DNA from: JAGOUN01 sp040389005
GTDB lineage: Bacteria > Pseudomonadota > Gammaproteobacteria > JAGOUN01
Direction: 5' to 3'
Length of the DNA stretch: 64,000 nt
Assembly (NCBI GenBank): GCA_040389005.1
Contig: JAZKAS010000013.1
Span: forward strand, 1-64,000
The notes under the pieces are model-generated. The model saw nothing but the letters and a program-made list of their open reading frames with translations, made no database searches and was not told where the DNA came from. Below, piece after piece: positions 1-8,464 of the stretch. The translations under genes and the position numbers were made by a program. The first letter of the stretch is position 1. Every line of letters starts with the position of its first letter.

Positions 1-577
1 TGGGAATGCCGGGAACGTTATCTGATGTATCTCCCATTAAGGCAAGATAATCAATTATTTTTTCAGGCGCTAAACCAAATTTTTCAATCACCCCCGCGTG
101 ATCTAATTTTTGATTTGTCATTGTGTTAATTAAAGTGATATGTTCATTCACCAATTGCGCCATATCTTTATCGCCGGTGGCAATCACCACTTCTAACTTT
201 TGTTCCGTTGCTTGGCGCGCCAATGTACCGATCACATCATCCGCTTCAACGCCAGAAACACACAACAATGGCAAGCCCATCGCTTCAATAACTTTATGCA
301 GTGGTTCAATTTGTTCACGTAAATCCTCTGGCATCGGTGGGCGATGCGCTTTGTATTCTGGATACCAATCACTGCGAAACGATTTACCTTTCGCGTCAAA
401 TACTACCGCGACATGATCTGGTTTATACCGCTCCAACAAACTTTTTAGCATATTGATCACGCCATAAATCGCGTGCGTGTGCAGACCCTTGCTGTTGGTC
501 AGCGGCGGAATGGCGTGATAAGCGCGATATAAATAAGAAGAACCATCAACAAAAATAATCGGAGGAGGGGTTGGCAT
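1..577 (-). CDS. polA: DNA polymerase I, N-terminal part (runs off the window)
   Basis: The reverse strand is open from an ATG at 577 to the window edge, giving 192 residues of the 5'-3' exonuclease (FEN) domain. The start MPTPPPIIFVDGSSYLYRAY is the family's typical N-terminus, with the metal-binding Asp in FVDGSSYLYRA. Further on come VVFDAKGKSFRSDWYPEYK, GVEADDVIGTLA and ATGDKDMAQLV, all acidic metal-site motifs of the FEN fold, and then GDTSDNVPGIP from the H3TH region, where the window ends. The enzyme fills gaps and removes RNA primers in replication and repair. A purine-rich Shine-Dalgarno is not obvious, but no other start fits. The 3' exonuclease and polymerase domains lie outside. 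Confidence 0.94.
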   Translation of the reverse strand, partial: MPTPPPIIFVDGSSYLYRAYHAIPPLTNSKGLHTHAIYGVINMLKSLLERYKPDHVAVVFDAKGKSFRSDWYPEYKAHRPPMPEDLREQIEPLHKVIEAMGLPLLCVSGVEADDVIGTLARQATEQKLEVVIATGDKDMAQLVNEHITLINTMTNQKLDHAGVIEKFGLAPEKIIDYLALMGDTSDNVPGIP

Positions 578-650
578 AAATCACTTAGTGACGTTTTAAA
601 GTTGGCGGCATTGTAGCGTAATTGAAGGCAGGCAACCACTCGCCACCTAG

Positions 651-676
651 TAGCATAAAACTGCCAATTTATGCTA
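651..676. promoter_or_regulatory. 9-bp inverted repeat between polA and guaC (possible operator)
   Basis: TAGCATAAA at 651-659 is repeated inverted as TTTATGCTA at 668-676, with an 8-bp spacer. The palindrome lies in the 145-bp divergent region between the polA start (577) and guaC (723), about 46 bp before the guaC ATG. Its position and symmetry suit a dimeric repressor site or promoter-proximal operator; the right arm includes a TATGCT -10-like element. The function is inference. Confidence 0.35.
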
Positions 677-722
677 TGGTCCACCTTTCAAAAATTATAG
701 ACCACATTCAGCAGAGAACCCC

Positions 723-1778
723 ATGCGCATAGAAAATGATATCAAGCTTGATTTTAAAGATGTTTTAATTCGTCCAAAACGTAGCACCTTGAACTCGCGT
801 TCTGAAGTGAGTTTAGAGCAAACCTACAAATTCAAGCATGCATCGCGTACCTGGACCGGCATTCCAATTGTCGCGTCAAATATGGATCACACCGGTACTT
901 TCGATGTGGCGAAGGTGATGAAAAAACATAATCTTATGACAGCAATGCATAAATTTGTCACGTTACAAGATTGGGAAAATTACAGCAAAACGTCGCCTGA
1001 GACGTTGCAGCATTGTTTTGTATCGATGGGCACGAGCCAAGATGATTTTTTGATGGCGAAAGAAGTGTTTGCGCGTGTTGAGACACCGTTTATTTGTTTG
1101 GATGTTGCCAATGGATATACGCAGCATTTTGTGAGCTTTTTGCGTCAATTACGTGACACGTTCCCCGATAAAGTCATTATGGCAGGTAATGTCGTGACCG
1201 GTGAAATGACAGAGGAATTGCTCATTTCCGGCGCGGATATCGTTAAAATCGGCATTGGACCGGGGTCTGTTTGTACGACGCGCTATAAGACAGGTGTTGG
1301 TTATCCACAGTTATCGGCGATTATTGAATGTGCAGATGCGGCGCACGGTTTGCAAGGGTTGGTCTGTGCCGATGGTGGATGCACGTGTCCAGGCGACGTT
1401 GCCAAGTCGTTTGCGGCAGGGGCGGATTTTGTGATGATGGGCGGCATGCTTGCGGGTCACGATGAATGTGGCGGTGAAATAATCGAAAAAAATGGTCAGC
1501 CTTTTAAAGCGTTTTATGGCATGAGTTCAAAACAAGCAATGAATACGCATTATGGCAGTGTTGCCGATTATCGGGCCAGCGAAGGGCGGCTTGTTCACGT
1601 GCCTTATCGTGGTGCGCTGGAAAACACGTTGCTTGATATTTTGGGTGGACTTCGTTCGGCATGCACCTATGTCGGCGCGAATCGTTTAAAAGAGCTTACC
1701 AAACGCACGACTTTCGTTCGCGTTTCACAACAATTGAATGAAGTGTATTCGAGTTATCAGGTTGGCGAAGAAAAGTAA
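723..1778 (+). CDS. guaC: GMP reductase
   Basis: This 351-residue protein matches the E. coli/eukaryotic-type GMP reductase along its whole length (E. coli GuaC is 347 aa). It converts GMP to IMP with NADPH and releases ammonia, in purine salvage. The N-terminus DIKLDFKDVLIRPKRSTL and the segment GPGSVCTTR, with the catalytic cysteine at residue 184, are diagnostic. The CADGGC phosphate-binding region and the GMSSKQAM flap are also present. The GMPR-type C-terminus separates it from IMP dehydrogenase, which would carry CBS domains. It sits head-to-head with polA and only 48 bp before speD, so the two may be co-transcribed. Confidence 0.95.
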   Translation: MRIENDIKLDFKDVLIRPKRSTLNSRSEVSLEQTYKFKHASRTWTGIPIVASNMDHTGTFDVAKVMKKHNLMTAMHKFVTLQDWENYSKTSPETLQHCFVSMGTSQDDFLMAKEVFARVETPFICLDVANGYTQHFVSFLRQLRDTFPDKVIMAGNVVTGEMTEELLISGADIVKIGIGPGSVCTTRYKTGVGYPQLSAIIECADAAHGLQGLVCADGGCTCPGDVAKSFAAGADFVMMGGMLAGHDECGGEIIEKNGQPFKAFYGMSSKQAMNTHYGSVADYRASEGRLVHVPYRGALENTLLDILGGLRSACTYVGANRLKELTKRTTFVRVSQQLNEVYSSYQVGEEK

Positions 1779-1826
1779 CTGTGGCACAATTAGTGCTTGT
1801 TTTGGCATAAAGTAAGGATCTTAGCG

Positions 1827-2648
1827 TTGGTAGAGATTAATCGAAAAAAGCTTGCTCTTCATGGGTTCAATAATTTAACAAACTCGCTGAGTTTTAATAT
1901 TTACGACATCTGTTATGCGAAAACCAAACAGCATCAAGAAGAGTATATTCGTTATATCGATGAGGCCTATAATGCCGAACGTTTGACTAAGATTTTAACC
2001 GACGTTAGTGACATTATCGGCGCAAATATCTTGAATATTGCTTCGCAAGATTACGAGCCGCAAGGCGCGAGCGTCACGATGCTGATTAGCGAAGGCCCGT
2101 TAAATGAAAAAAAACTGCCCAATACTGAATCTCCAGGTCCATTGCCTGAAACAATTGTAGCGCATTTAGATAAAAGCCATATTACGGTACACACTTATCC
2201 AGAAAGCCATCCCGATGAAGGTATTTCAACATTTCGTGCTGATATTGATGTCTCTACGTGCGGGATTATTTCTCCGTTAATAGCGCTCAATTATCTTATT
2301 CACAGTTTTGATTCTGATATTGTGACAGTAGATTATCGAATTCGTGGATTTACGCGCGATACCGATGGTATTAAACATTTTCAAGATCATGAAATTAACT
2401 CCATTCAAAATTATTTTTCGTCTGAAACTCGCAATAATTATCAAATGATTGATGTGAACGTGTATCAAGAAAATATGTTTCATACCAAAATGTTGTTGAA
2501 AAATTTTGATCTCAATAATTATCTGTTTGGCGCTGGGATTGAAGAATTCGGACAACAAGAGTTGCGTGAAATTCGCACGCGCGTTCGTCGCGAAATGTTA
2601 GAGATTTTTTACGGCAGAAATTTAGATAAGCTGCCCGTCGATTTCTAG
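1827..2648 (+). CDS. speD: S-adenosylmethionine decarboxylase proenzyme (E. coli type)
   Basis: The protein makes decarboxylated AdoMet, the aminopropyl donor for spermidine. It aligns with E. coli SpeD (264 aa) from LALHGFNNLTNSLSFNIYD to FYGRNL. The proenzyme self-cleaves at the Lys-Ser bond in AHLDKSHITVH to create the pyruvoyl group, and the catalytic Cys is in VSTCGIISP. I chose a TTG start at 1827 because TAAGGA (1813-1818) lies 8 nt before it and the family's N-terminus begins just after. A TTG at 1797 would add ten unrelated residues. The mature length is 273 aa. No spermidine synthase gene is adjacent. Confidence 0.93.
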   Translation: MVEINRKKLALHGFNNLTNSLSFNIYDICYAKTKQHQEEYIRYIDEAYNAERLTKILTDVSDIIGANILNIASQDYEPQGASVTMLISEGPLNEKKLPNTESPGPLPETIVAHLDKSHITVHTYPESHPDEGISTFRADIDVSTCGIISPLIALNYLIHSFDSDIVTVDYRIRGFTRDTDGIKHFQDHEINSIQNYFSSETRNNYQMIDVNVYQENMFHTKMLLKNFDLNNYLFGAGIEEFGQQELREIRTRVRREMLEIFYGRNLDKLPVDF

Positions 2649-2721
2649 TAGGGGCCGTGCCTTGTGCCTCCCCATCCTAACTGTTAAGATTTATGCATTG
2701 TCTTAGACACATTGCATTAAC

Positions 2722-3783
2722 ATGTTCGAAAATACTGACGATTGGCGCGTTAAATCACGTCAAACGCTGCTGTCGCCGCAAAAAGTGATAGCAGCCTTCC
2801 CGCGTTCGTCTGCCGCTCAGCAAACAGTTGAGACTGCAAGAAAACAAGCCGAAGCTATTTTGACGGGACAAGATGGCCGCCTATTGGTCGTTTTAGGTCC
2901 TTGCTCTATTCATGATCCAGCCGCCGCATTGGAATATGCGCGCCATTTACAAGCGGCCATCAACACTTATTCGCAGCAATTGCACATTGTCATGCGCGTT
3001 TATTTTGAAAAGCCACGTACCGTGATGGGTTGGAAGGGGTTGATCAACGACCCCCAGTTAGATGGCAGCCATCAAATCAATGAAGGCTTAATATTGGCGC
3101 GAAAATTATTATCAGACATCACTGCATTAAATGTCCCCGCAGCGACAGAATTTATCGATACATTTTCACCTCATTATCTGAGTGATTTCATTACCTGGGG
3201 GGCGATTGGCGCGCGCACGACAGAGAGTCGGAGTCACCGCGAACTGGCATCTGCGTTGCCCATGCCCATTGGGTTTAAAAACAATACCGATGGCAATATT
3301 CAAATCGCCATTGATGCTGTTGAAACCGCGAGTCATCCGCATCATTTTCTCAGCATTAATCATGAGGGGGTGGCGACTATTCTTGAATCAAACGGAAATC
3401 CAACTTGCCATATTATTCTGCGTGGTTCGAATACGAATTCTAATTATGATGTGCGCTCGATTGAAAACAGTGTCGCACTTTTGAAAACAACGCATCTTCA
3501 TCCTTATTTGATGATTGATTGTAGTCATGGTAATAGTGATAAAACACATTTAAAGCAAATCGATGTCGCTCATGTGGTTGCGCAACACGTTGCCAATGGC
3601 AATCAACCTATTGCCGGTGTCATGCTGGAAAGTTTTTTACAAGAAGGGCGACAAGCGCTGCACGATAAACAAGCGCTACGCTATGGTCAAAGTATTACGG
3701 ATGCGTGTTTATCGTGGGAACAAACACTGCCATTGCTAGAAAAATTAGCAGAAAGCGTTGAGCGACGCAATCAAGTACCGTAA
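2722..3783 (+). CDS. aroG: 3-deoxy-D-arabino-heptulosonate-7-phosphate synthase (class I)
   Basis: This 353-residue protein is a class I, AroF/G/H-type DAHP synthase. It condenses phosphoenolpyruvate with erythrose-4-phosphate in the first step of the shikimate pathway. Motifs are LLVVLGPCSIHD (metal-binding Cys), MRVYFEKPRTVMGWKGL (PEP site), GARTTESRSHRELASAL, ILRGSNTNSNYD and DCSHGNSDK. The sequence alone does not say which of the Phe-, Tyr- or Trp-sensitive isoforms it is, so the symbol is nominal. The C-terminal coding end overlaps the opposing 672-aa gene by 13 bp. The only aroA sequence in this window is a remnant (49.2-49.6 kb), so an intact aroA elsewhere would be needed for the full pathway. 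Confidence 0.92.
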   Translation: MFENTDDWRVKSRQTLLSPQKVIAAFPRSSAAQQTVETARKQAEAILTGQDGRLLVVLGPCSIHDPAAALEYARHLQAAINTYSQQLHIVMRVYFEKPRTVMGWKGLINDPQLDGSHQINEGLILARKLLSDITALNVPAATEFIDTFSPHYLSDFITWGAIGARTTESRSHRELASALPMPIGFKNNTDGNIQIAIDAVETASHPHHFLSINHEGVATILESNGNPTCHIILRGSNTNSNYDVRSIENSVALLKTTHLHPYLMIDCSHGNSDKTHLKQIDVAHVVAQHVANGNQPIAGVMLESFLQEGRQALHDKQALRYGQSITDACLSWEQTLPLLEKLAESVERRNQVP

Positions 3784-5789
3784 CCTAATGAATTTGAAGG
3801 CATGCATTTTTCTTGTTGTAATAAAGCCCTTATTTCATCCAAAAACTCTTCTGCGTTGTGAGTAGAATTTCTAAGAGGTAAGCCTAATAATTGTCGAGAC
3901 TCGGAACTCAAGCAAGCGCCTTCTTGTGCAATGCGTTGCATAGATTCTGTTGCAAAATTTGGCTCTGATAACTGATACAAAGTTGACTGACAACTTGGAT
4001 AAGCGACTGTTTTACACAACTTAACCAATAAAGCGCGACATGTTTCTGGACGATGAGGAGATTTCGCAAGGGCGGTAATCAATTCTTCCCACGCACGAAT
4101 GACCACATTTTTCTTGGCTATACCGTCTGCACTCCAGTCATGTGTATATTCACAAACCAAAGAAGTAAACAGTAATTTTGAATGAACTGAGTTGTGTGAC
4201 CTAGTAGAAAAGAAATCGCATAATTCATTCACAAAAAGCGCGCTTAATATTTCTACATTTTTACTGTTATTGTAAGCAACAAGTATGATGGATACGATTT
4301 TATTGGCTGTGAAATCGCCGTTGGCGCTTACAGCCAATGCATGAATACATAAATCATCAATATCAAAATAAGATATATTTTTTTTTGTGAAGAATGTTTT
4401 CAACTGTTCTAATTTGTCAATATTGCTTTTTAAAAACCATAAACGCATATTACATAATTTCAGCACTTCTTTTACTTGCGCATTGATATATCCATACGCA
4501 ATATTTTTTTCCAGTATATTTGCGAGCGCATTAAAATTTTGGGTGTCTCGCAACCATTTGATTTCAATAACAAAATCATTATTGGTATAATTTTTGTTAT
4601 AGGTGACAATTGCGTTTACAAGCCATTTGAAATAACCAGATCCTTCTTGCTTAATTAAAGCTCTGCTCATATTTTCGCAATAGTTAATAAAAATTTTCCA
4701 ATGACGAAACTCTAACGCAATCGCTTCGTCATCATTGACAAAATATTTTCTTTTTATAGCTCGGGCATTTGGCGGTAAAAGTGTACTCCAATCATTACTT
4801 GTGACTTTGTAGGCGCGCAACGGTTGCGCATAGTTTTCTAACATTAATTTATAATTATTTTCTTGATCTTCTTGTTTTCTTTCATTACGACTGTCGATCA
4901 CCATGGACAAGCATTCCAAACAATTATTCATAAACTTTTGAGTGTACAAATTCTTTGGCGCCGTATTATAAGCCGATAATGTGCGCCGTAAACCGTTTAC
5001 TGTTTCTTCGTTTTCTCTGTCCTCATGCTTAATAAAGTTCGATACTTCTTCTATGGAATATTTTTTGCTATTTATATCTCTTGCAAGATCTCTAAAAAGA
5101 CGGGTTTGGCATTTAATAGCGTCTGTTGACTCTTTCGATAGCTCAAAAGAACCACATGTCTCTGCAAAAAATTGATGAAGTGCAAGTGCCTCATTATGCG
5201 CTTCTTCATCATTGAGACCTAACGCTATAAGCTCTAAATGCGTGGGCGGAAAAATAGTGCTGAGTTGACTCAGATAATCTTTTTTATTTTCATGCGTGAA
5301 TTTTGATACACGCTCCTCATATGCTTTCTTCAGTGTGGCAACAGGTGTTTCATTTGGCGTATTTTTAGGATATTTATCTTCCGCTTTGGGTGGAGCAGCA
5401 GGTGTTTTTTTCTGCTCATTGTTAAAACTTTCGTTCTCTCTTTTGCGTGAGGTAACAGGATTTTTTTTCTGACGCTCATTGATGAGGTTAAGTGCTATCT
5501 GCTTGACAAACGCAAGCCCTGGATAATTATTTGTTACCTCTTCTGTTAAAAGATTATTGAGTGCTAAAGAAAATTGATTGAGTTTTTCGGGTTTGATTAA
5601 TGAAATAGCGTGGCCTAATGTTGCAGCAAGAGTGTCAGATATTTTAGAAAGCCGCGTAATTTTGGCATGAGCGTCATTCAGTTCAGCCAGATACCCTGCA
5701 TGCTCTTCATGGTCTCTATCCATAGCTCTTGCGCACAGGTTTATTAGAGCACGCGCCAGTTTATCAGAGGATTCATCATCGGTGGTCAT
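3771..5789 (-). CDS. Large protein of unknown function (672 aa)
   Basis: I do not recognise this protein. It has no signal peptide or membrane segment. Residues 1-110 look helical. A Lys/Pro/Glu/Asn-rich low-complexity linker follows (about 110-165) with repeated short stretches such as KKNPVTS, KKTPAAP and ETPVATL. The rest, about 165-672, is mostly predicted helical with scattered aromatic residues. AGGG (5801-5804 in complement) lies upstream of the ATG. The gene is convergent with DAHP synthase and overlaps it by 13 bp. Such lineage-restricted helical proteins are common among candidate secreted effectors of Legionellales, but nothing here proves secretion. Confidence is in the gene being real, not in a function. 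Confidence 0.75.
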   Translation of the reverse strand: MTTDDESSDKLARALINLCARAMDRDHEEHAGYLAELNDAHAKITRLSKISDTLAATLGHAISLIKPEKLNQFSLALNNLLTEEVTNNYPGLAFVKQIALNLINERQKKNPVTSRKRENESFNNEQKKTPAAPPKAEDKYPKNTPNETPVATLKKAYEERVSKFTHENKKDYLSQLSTIFPPTHLELIALGLNDEEAHNEALALHQFFAETCGSFELSKESTDAIKCQTRLFRDLARDINSKKYSIEEVSNFIKHEDRENEETVNGLRRTLSAYNTAPKNLYTQKFMNNCLECLSMVIDSRNERKQEDQENNYKLMLENYAQPLRAYKVTSNDWSTLLPPNARAIKRKYFVNDDEAIALEFRHWKIFINYCENMSRALIKQEGSGYFKWLVNAIVTYNKNYTNNDFVIEIKWLRDTQNFNALANILEKNIAYGYINAQVKEVLKLCNMRLWFLKSNIDKLEQLKTFFTKKNISYFDIDDLCIHALAVSANGDFTANKIVSIILVAYNNSKNVEILSALFVNELCDFFSTRSHNSVHSKLLFTSLVCEYTHDWSADGIAKKNVVIRAWEELITALAKSPHRPETCRALLVKLCKTVAYPSCQSTLYQLSEPNFATESMQRIAQEGACLSSESRQLLGLPLRNSTHNAEEFLDEIRALLQQEKCMPSNSLGYGT

Positions 5790-5894
5790 GTCAATCGCCC
5801 TATCTTTAATATTTTAATATCGTAACAATAGTGTTCATACATTAACAGCGGCTTAAATCACGTTGTTTCTTTAATACAAAGACGGTTGTTATTA

Positions 5895-5975
5895 TGTAGG
5901 GGCATCGATATAATTCGTTTCCCTCCCGACATGCTTAATTTGTATATTGCTCTATGGGCACGCACCGCCCCTACA
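5895..5975. repeat. Short element bounded by 9-bp inverted repeats (TGTAGGGGC)
   Basis: TGTAGGGGC at 5895-5903 and its complement GCCCCTACA at 5967-5975 bound an 81-bp segment between the 672-aa gene and radC. The same TGTAGGGGC string starts the rpmG terminator near 7257, and a degenerate relative (TAGGGGCC...CCTCCCC) follows speD at about 2649-2672. This suggests a dispersed REP-like family. The element contains an ATG (5954) in frame with radC, which is why that start was not used. Confidence 0.45.
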
Positions 5976-5992
5976 TTTTATTGGACATCATC

Positions 5993-6667
5993 ATGATCAA
6001 CGACCTATTTCCGGTCGATGCTCGGCCTCGTGAAAAACTTCTTACTTATGGCGCAGAAGTATTATCCGATGTTGAATTATTGGCTATTTTTCTTAATACC
6101 GGCACAAAAGAAAAATCTGTGCTTGCTTTGGCGCGTGAATTATTAACGCGTTATACGTCTCTTGCAGCACTTTTACATGCTACGAATGAAGAGCTGCAAA
6201 TGATTAACGGCATTGGCAATGCCAAAGCAGTGACCTTGCAAGCGATTTTAGAATTGTGTCGACGTTATCTTTGGGAGCAAGCCTGTGAACAACCGGTTAC
6301 CAATAGTTCCCTCGCGCTAAAAAAATATCTTCAAATTCGTTTGAAACACAAACAACGCGAAACATTTGTGTGTTTGTTGCTGAATACGCAATTGCGTGTG
6401 ATTCATTATGAAGAATTATTTCATGGCACGCTGACGCAAGTGCCCGTTTACCCAAGAGAAATAGTCAAACTTGCGTTGCATCACAACGCTCATGCCGTTG
6501 TTTTGGGGCACAATCATCCTGCGGGTGAAGCAAAACCCAGCGCGGCGGATTTGGCAATCACCTTACACGTTAAACAAGCCTTGGCAACCATGGATATTCT
6601 TTTAATTGATCATATTATCGTCGCTCAAAGTGAAGTTTATGCATTTTCTGAGCATGGAGACTTATAG
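5993..6667 (+). CDS. radC: RadC-family JAB1/MPN+ protein
   Basis: This 224-residue protein matches the length of E. coli RadC (222 aa). It begins MINDLFPVDARPREKL. The N-terminal helix-hairpin-helix region contains GAEVLSDVELLAIFLNTG and NGIGNAKAVTLQA. The JAMM metal site is HNHPAGEAKPSAAD, preceded by the family's HGTLTQVPVYPREIVKLAL. The in-vivo role is unsettled; the old DNA-repair assignment is not supported for E. coli. I preferred the ATG at 5993 to the one at 5954, because the earlier start lies inside a repeat element and adds 13 residues absent from the family. It lies just upstream of rpmB, as in many gammaproteobacteria. Confidence 0.92.
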   Translation: MINDLFPVDARPREKLLTYGAEVLSDVELLAIFLNTGTKEKSVLALARELLTRYTSLAALLHATNEELQMINGIGNAKAVTLQAILELCRRYLWEQACEQPVTNSSLALKKYLQIRLKHKQRETFVCLLLNTQLRVIHYEELFHGTLTQVPVYPREIVKLALHHNAHAVVLGHNHPAGEAKPSAADLAITLHVKQALATMDILLIDHIIVAQSEVYAFSEHGDL

Positions 6668-6743
6668 CCGATTGCAACTGGCTTGAATTTTTGGTATAAA
6701 AGCGGGCTAACTGCCGTAATGGGCTTAATTTTAGGAGATTACA

Positions 6744-6980
6744 ATGTCAATGGTATGCCAAGTGACCGGTAAACGACCGATGTCAGGCAATAATGTATCG
6801 CACGCAAACAACAAAACACGCCGTCGCTTTCTTCCAAATCTGCATAAACGCCGTTTTTGGATGACGACCGAAAAACGCTACATCACTTTGTTAGTCAGCG
6901 GAAAAGGCTTAAAAACAATCGATAAAAAAGGCGTTGAAGCCGTTATCGCAGAAATCCGTGCACGTGGCGAACAGGTTTAA
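6744..6980 (+). CDS. rpmB: 50S ribosomal protein L28
   Basis: This 78-residue protein starts MSMVCQVTGKRPMSGNN and continues with RRRFLPNLHKRRFW, matching E. coli L28 almost residue for residue (78 aa). TAGGAG lies 7 nt before the ATG. It forms the usual pair with rpmG, 26 bp downstream. Confidence 0.98.
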   Translation: MSMVCQVTGKRPMSGNNVSHANNKTRRRFLPNLHKRRFWMTTEKRYITLLVSGKGLKTIDKKGVEAVIAEIRARGEQV

Positions 6981-7006
6981 AGACCAATTATTTAGGGGTA
7001 GACAGA

Positions 7007-7231
7007 ATGGGTGATCGAGTTAAAGTCAAGTTGGTTTCAACTGGCACAACTGAAAAAGGTACAAAAACAGGTTTTTACAAAACCACGACTAAACGCTCTA
7101 AGCCAAAAGGCGGCAGCGGTGGTTCTAAAGTAGAAAAATTAGCGAAGAAAGCATTTGATCCACGTGCGTACAATACCGAAACTGGTAAATTAGGTATGCA
7201 TGTTGAATTCAAAGAAGACAAAATTAAATAG
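7007..7231 (+). CDS. rpmG: 50S ribosomal protein L33, unusually long
   Basis: The protein has the L33 framework: VKVKLVSTGT, FYKTTTKRSKPK, KKAFDPRAYN and a C-terminal FKEDKIK, close to E. coli YKEAKIK. It is 74 residues, whereas E. coli L33 is 55. The extra length is in three insertions: TTEKGTKTG in the first hairpin, a Gly/Ser/Lys stretch around GGSGGSKVEKLAK, and ETGKLGM near the end. Position after rpmB and the terminator just downstream support the assignment. Confidence 0.93.
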   Translation: MGDRVKVKLVSTGTTEKGTKTGFYKTTTKRSKPKGGSGGSKVEKLAKKAFDPRAYNTETGKLGMHVEFKEDKIK

Positions 7232-7261
7232 TACACCAGCTTTTTTATTAGTCTGTTGTAG

Positions 7262-7285
7262 GGGCGACCGCTGGTCGCCCTTTTT
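7262..7285 (+). terminator. Rho-independent terminator after rpmB-rpmG
   Basis: GGGCGACC (7262-7269) pairs perfectly with GGTCGCCC (7273-7280) around a GCT loop and is followed directly by five T. It ends the rpmB-rpmG unit. With the preceding TGTAG it also matches the start of the dispersed TGTAGGGGC repeat family, so the terminator seems to be built from a REP-like sequence. Confidence 0.85.
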
Positions 7286-7566
7286 CGTTTCAATAGATTT
7301 AACCCGCCGCCACTCTTTCGAATCGCGCTCAATGGCTATAAATCTATCTCGCATTGTGATTTAGAGTTAACTAATCTGCTCAAGCCGCACTAATTAGCAC
7401 AAGTTATGAAATATTGGCAGAAAAAATAGTCGGACATTTATCCTCAAAAATAAGAGAGAGATAATTCATCTATTCGTGATATTTACATTGTTTTTGCTCC
7501 ATATCGTGATACTATCCTCATGATTATGAGCAGATAGAGCATAAAATATTCAAAAAAGGATGGGCT

Positions 7567-8460
7567 ATGTCAGATTTTGAGCAGCTAACTCAAAAGTATA
7601 AGAAAAAGGTAGAGGTTGTCGACGACCGTTCTACGCCAGAAGCGCGTGCGGCGCGGGTCAAGCGCCTTCGAAACTTAGCCAATTTGTCGCGGAAACAGAT
7701 GTGCGAAGGCAATGATATCAACGTCAATACTCTCAAAGGTTGGGAAATCGCGCGTTATGGTGGATTGCCGTTAGATGGCGCGCATAAAATCATTAAACGT
7801 GTTTCACAAGAAGGCGTCCTATGTACTGTCGAGTGGCTGCTCTACGAAGACGGGCCGCCACCGAGCGTTAACGTCGGACAAGCGATGGAACAATCTGCGC
7901 CTGATGCGAAAAAAAAATCCGAAGCTTTCAATCTCGAAGAAGAAATGACGCTGTTTCAACAGCATTATCCCTCGGCCATCCAGTATGCGATTAACGATGA
8001 CGGCATGTTGCCATTTTATGAAGTAGGTGATGTCGTCGCCGGTATTAAAAAATCTGGCAAGCACATTAACGATCTCCTTGAAACCAATTGCATTGTGCAG
8101 TTAGCCAATGGCCAATTATATTGTCGCCGCTTACGCAAAGGAAAATTAGAAAATACCTATCACCTCGTTTGTTTTAACACTGAAACTAGCCTTGAAACAC
8201 CGATTATGACTGACGTCGAACTACTTTCCGCCGCGCGCATTATTTGGCATCGAAAACAAGAAGAAAACTTTAATCCAAAAACGAAGATAGCGACCCATAC
8301 ATTTATCAAACAAATCACCCACGATCTTTGTTCACCGGCCGCCGGTTTACGTATGTTAATCGACGATGAAAAAAAACTCAGCAAAGACCAAAGAGAATTT
8401 ATAGAGCATATACTTGTCTCCATCAACGCGATTTCCGATAAATTAACGAAGAAAGGATAA
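7567..8460 (+). CDS. XRE-type DNA-binding protein with a C-terminal histidine-kinase-like H-box
   Basis: This 297-residue protein seems to have three parts. Residues about 28-80 form a helix-turn-helix (RVKRLRNLANLSRKQM, NTLKGWEIARYGG). Residues about 125-225 resemble the S24/LexA-like fold (YAINDDGMLPFYEVGDVV, then NCIVQLANGQLYCRRL), but the catalytic Ser-Met is replaced by Gly-Met. The last 60 residues hold a DHp-like segment, FIKQITHDLCSPAAGL, with His252 in the H-box position of histidine kinases. The chain ends there, with no HATPase domain. The response-regulator gene follows 4 bp later, so a phosphotransfer pair is likely. The combination is inferred from motifs and I do not know a named family for it. 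Confidence 0.72.
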   Translation: MSDFEQLTQKYKKKVEVVDDRSTPEARAARVKRLRNLANLSRKQMCEGNDINVNTLKGWEIARYGGLPLDGAHKIIKRVSQEGVLCTVEWLLYEDGPPPSVNVGQAMEQSAPDAKKKSEAFNLEEEMTLFQQHYPSAIQYAINDDGMLPFYEVGDVVAGIKKSGKHINDLLETNCIVQLANGQLYCRRLRKGKLENTYHLVCFNTETSLETPIMTDVELLSAARIIWHRKQEENFNPKTKIATHTFIKQITHDLCSPAAGLRMLIDDEKKLSKDQREFIEHILVSINAISDKLTKKG

Positions 8461-8464
8461 ACTC

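Noticed and set aside
123..416. 97-codon frame on the plus strand
   Set aside because: It is antisense to polA, whose family motifs are clear on the minus strand.
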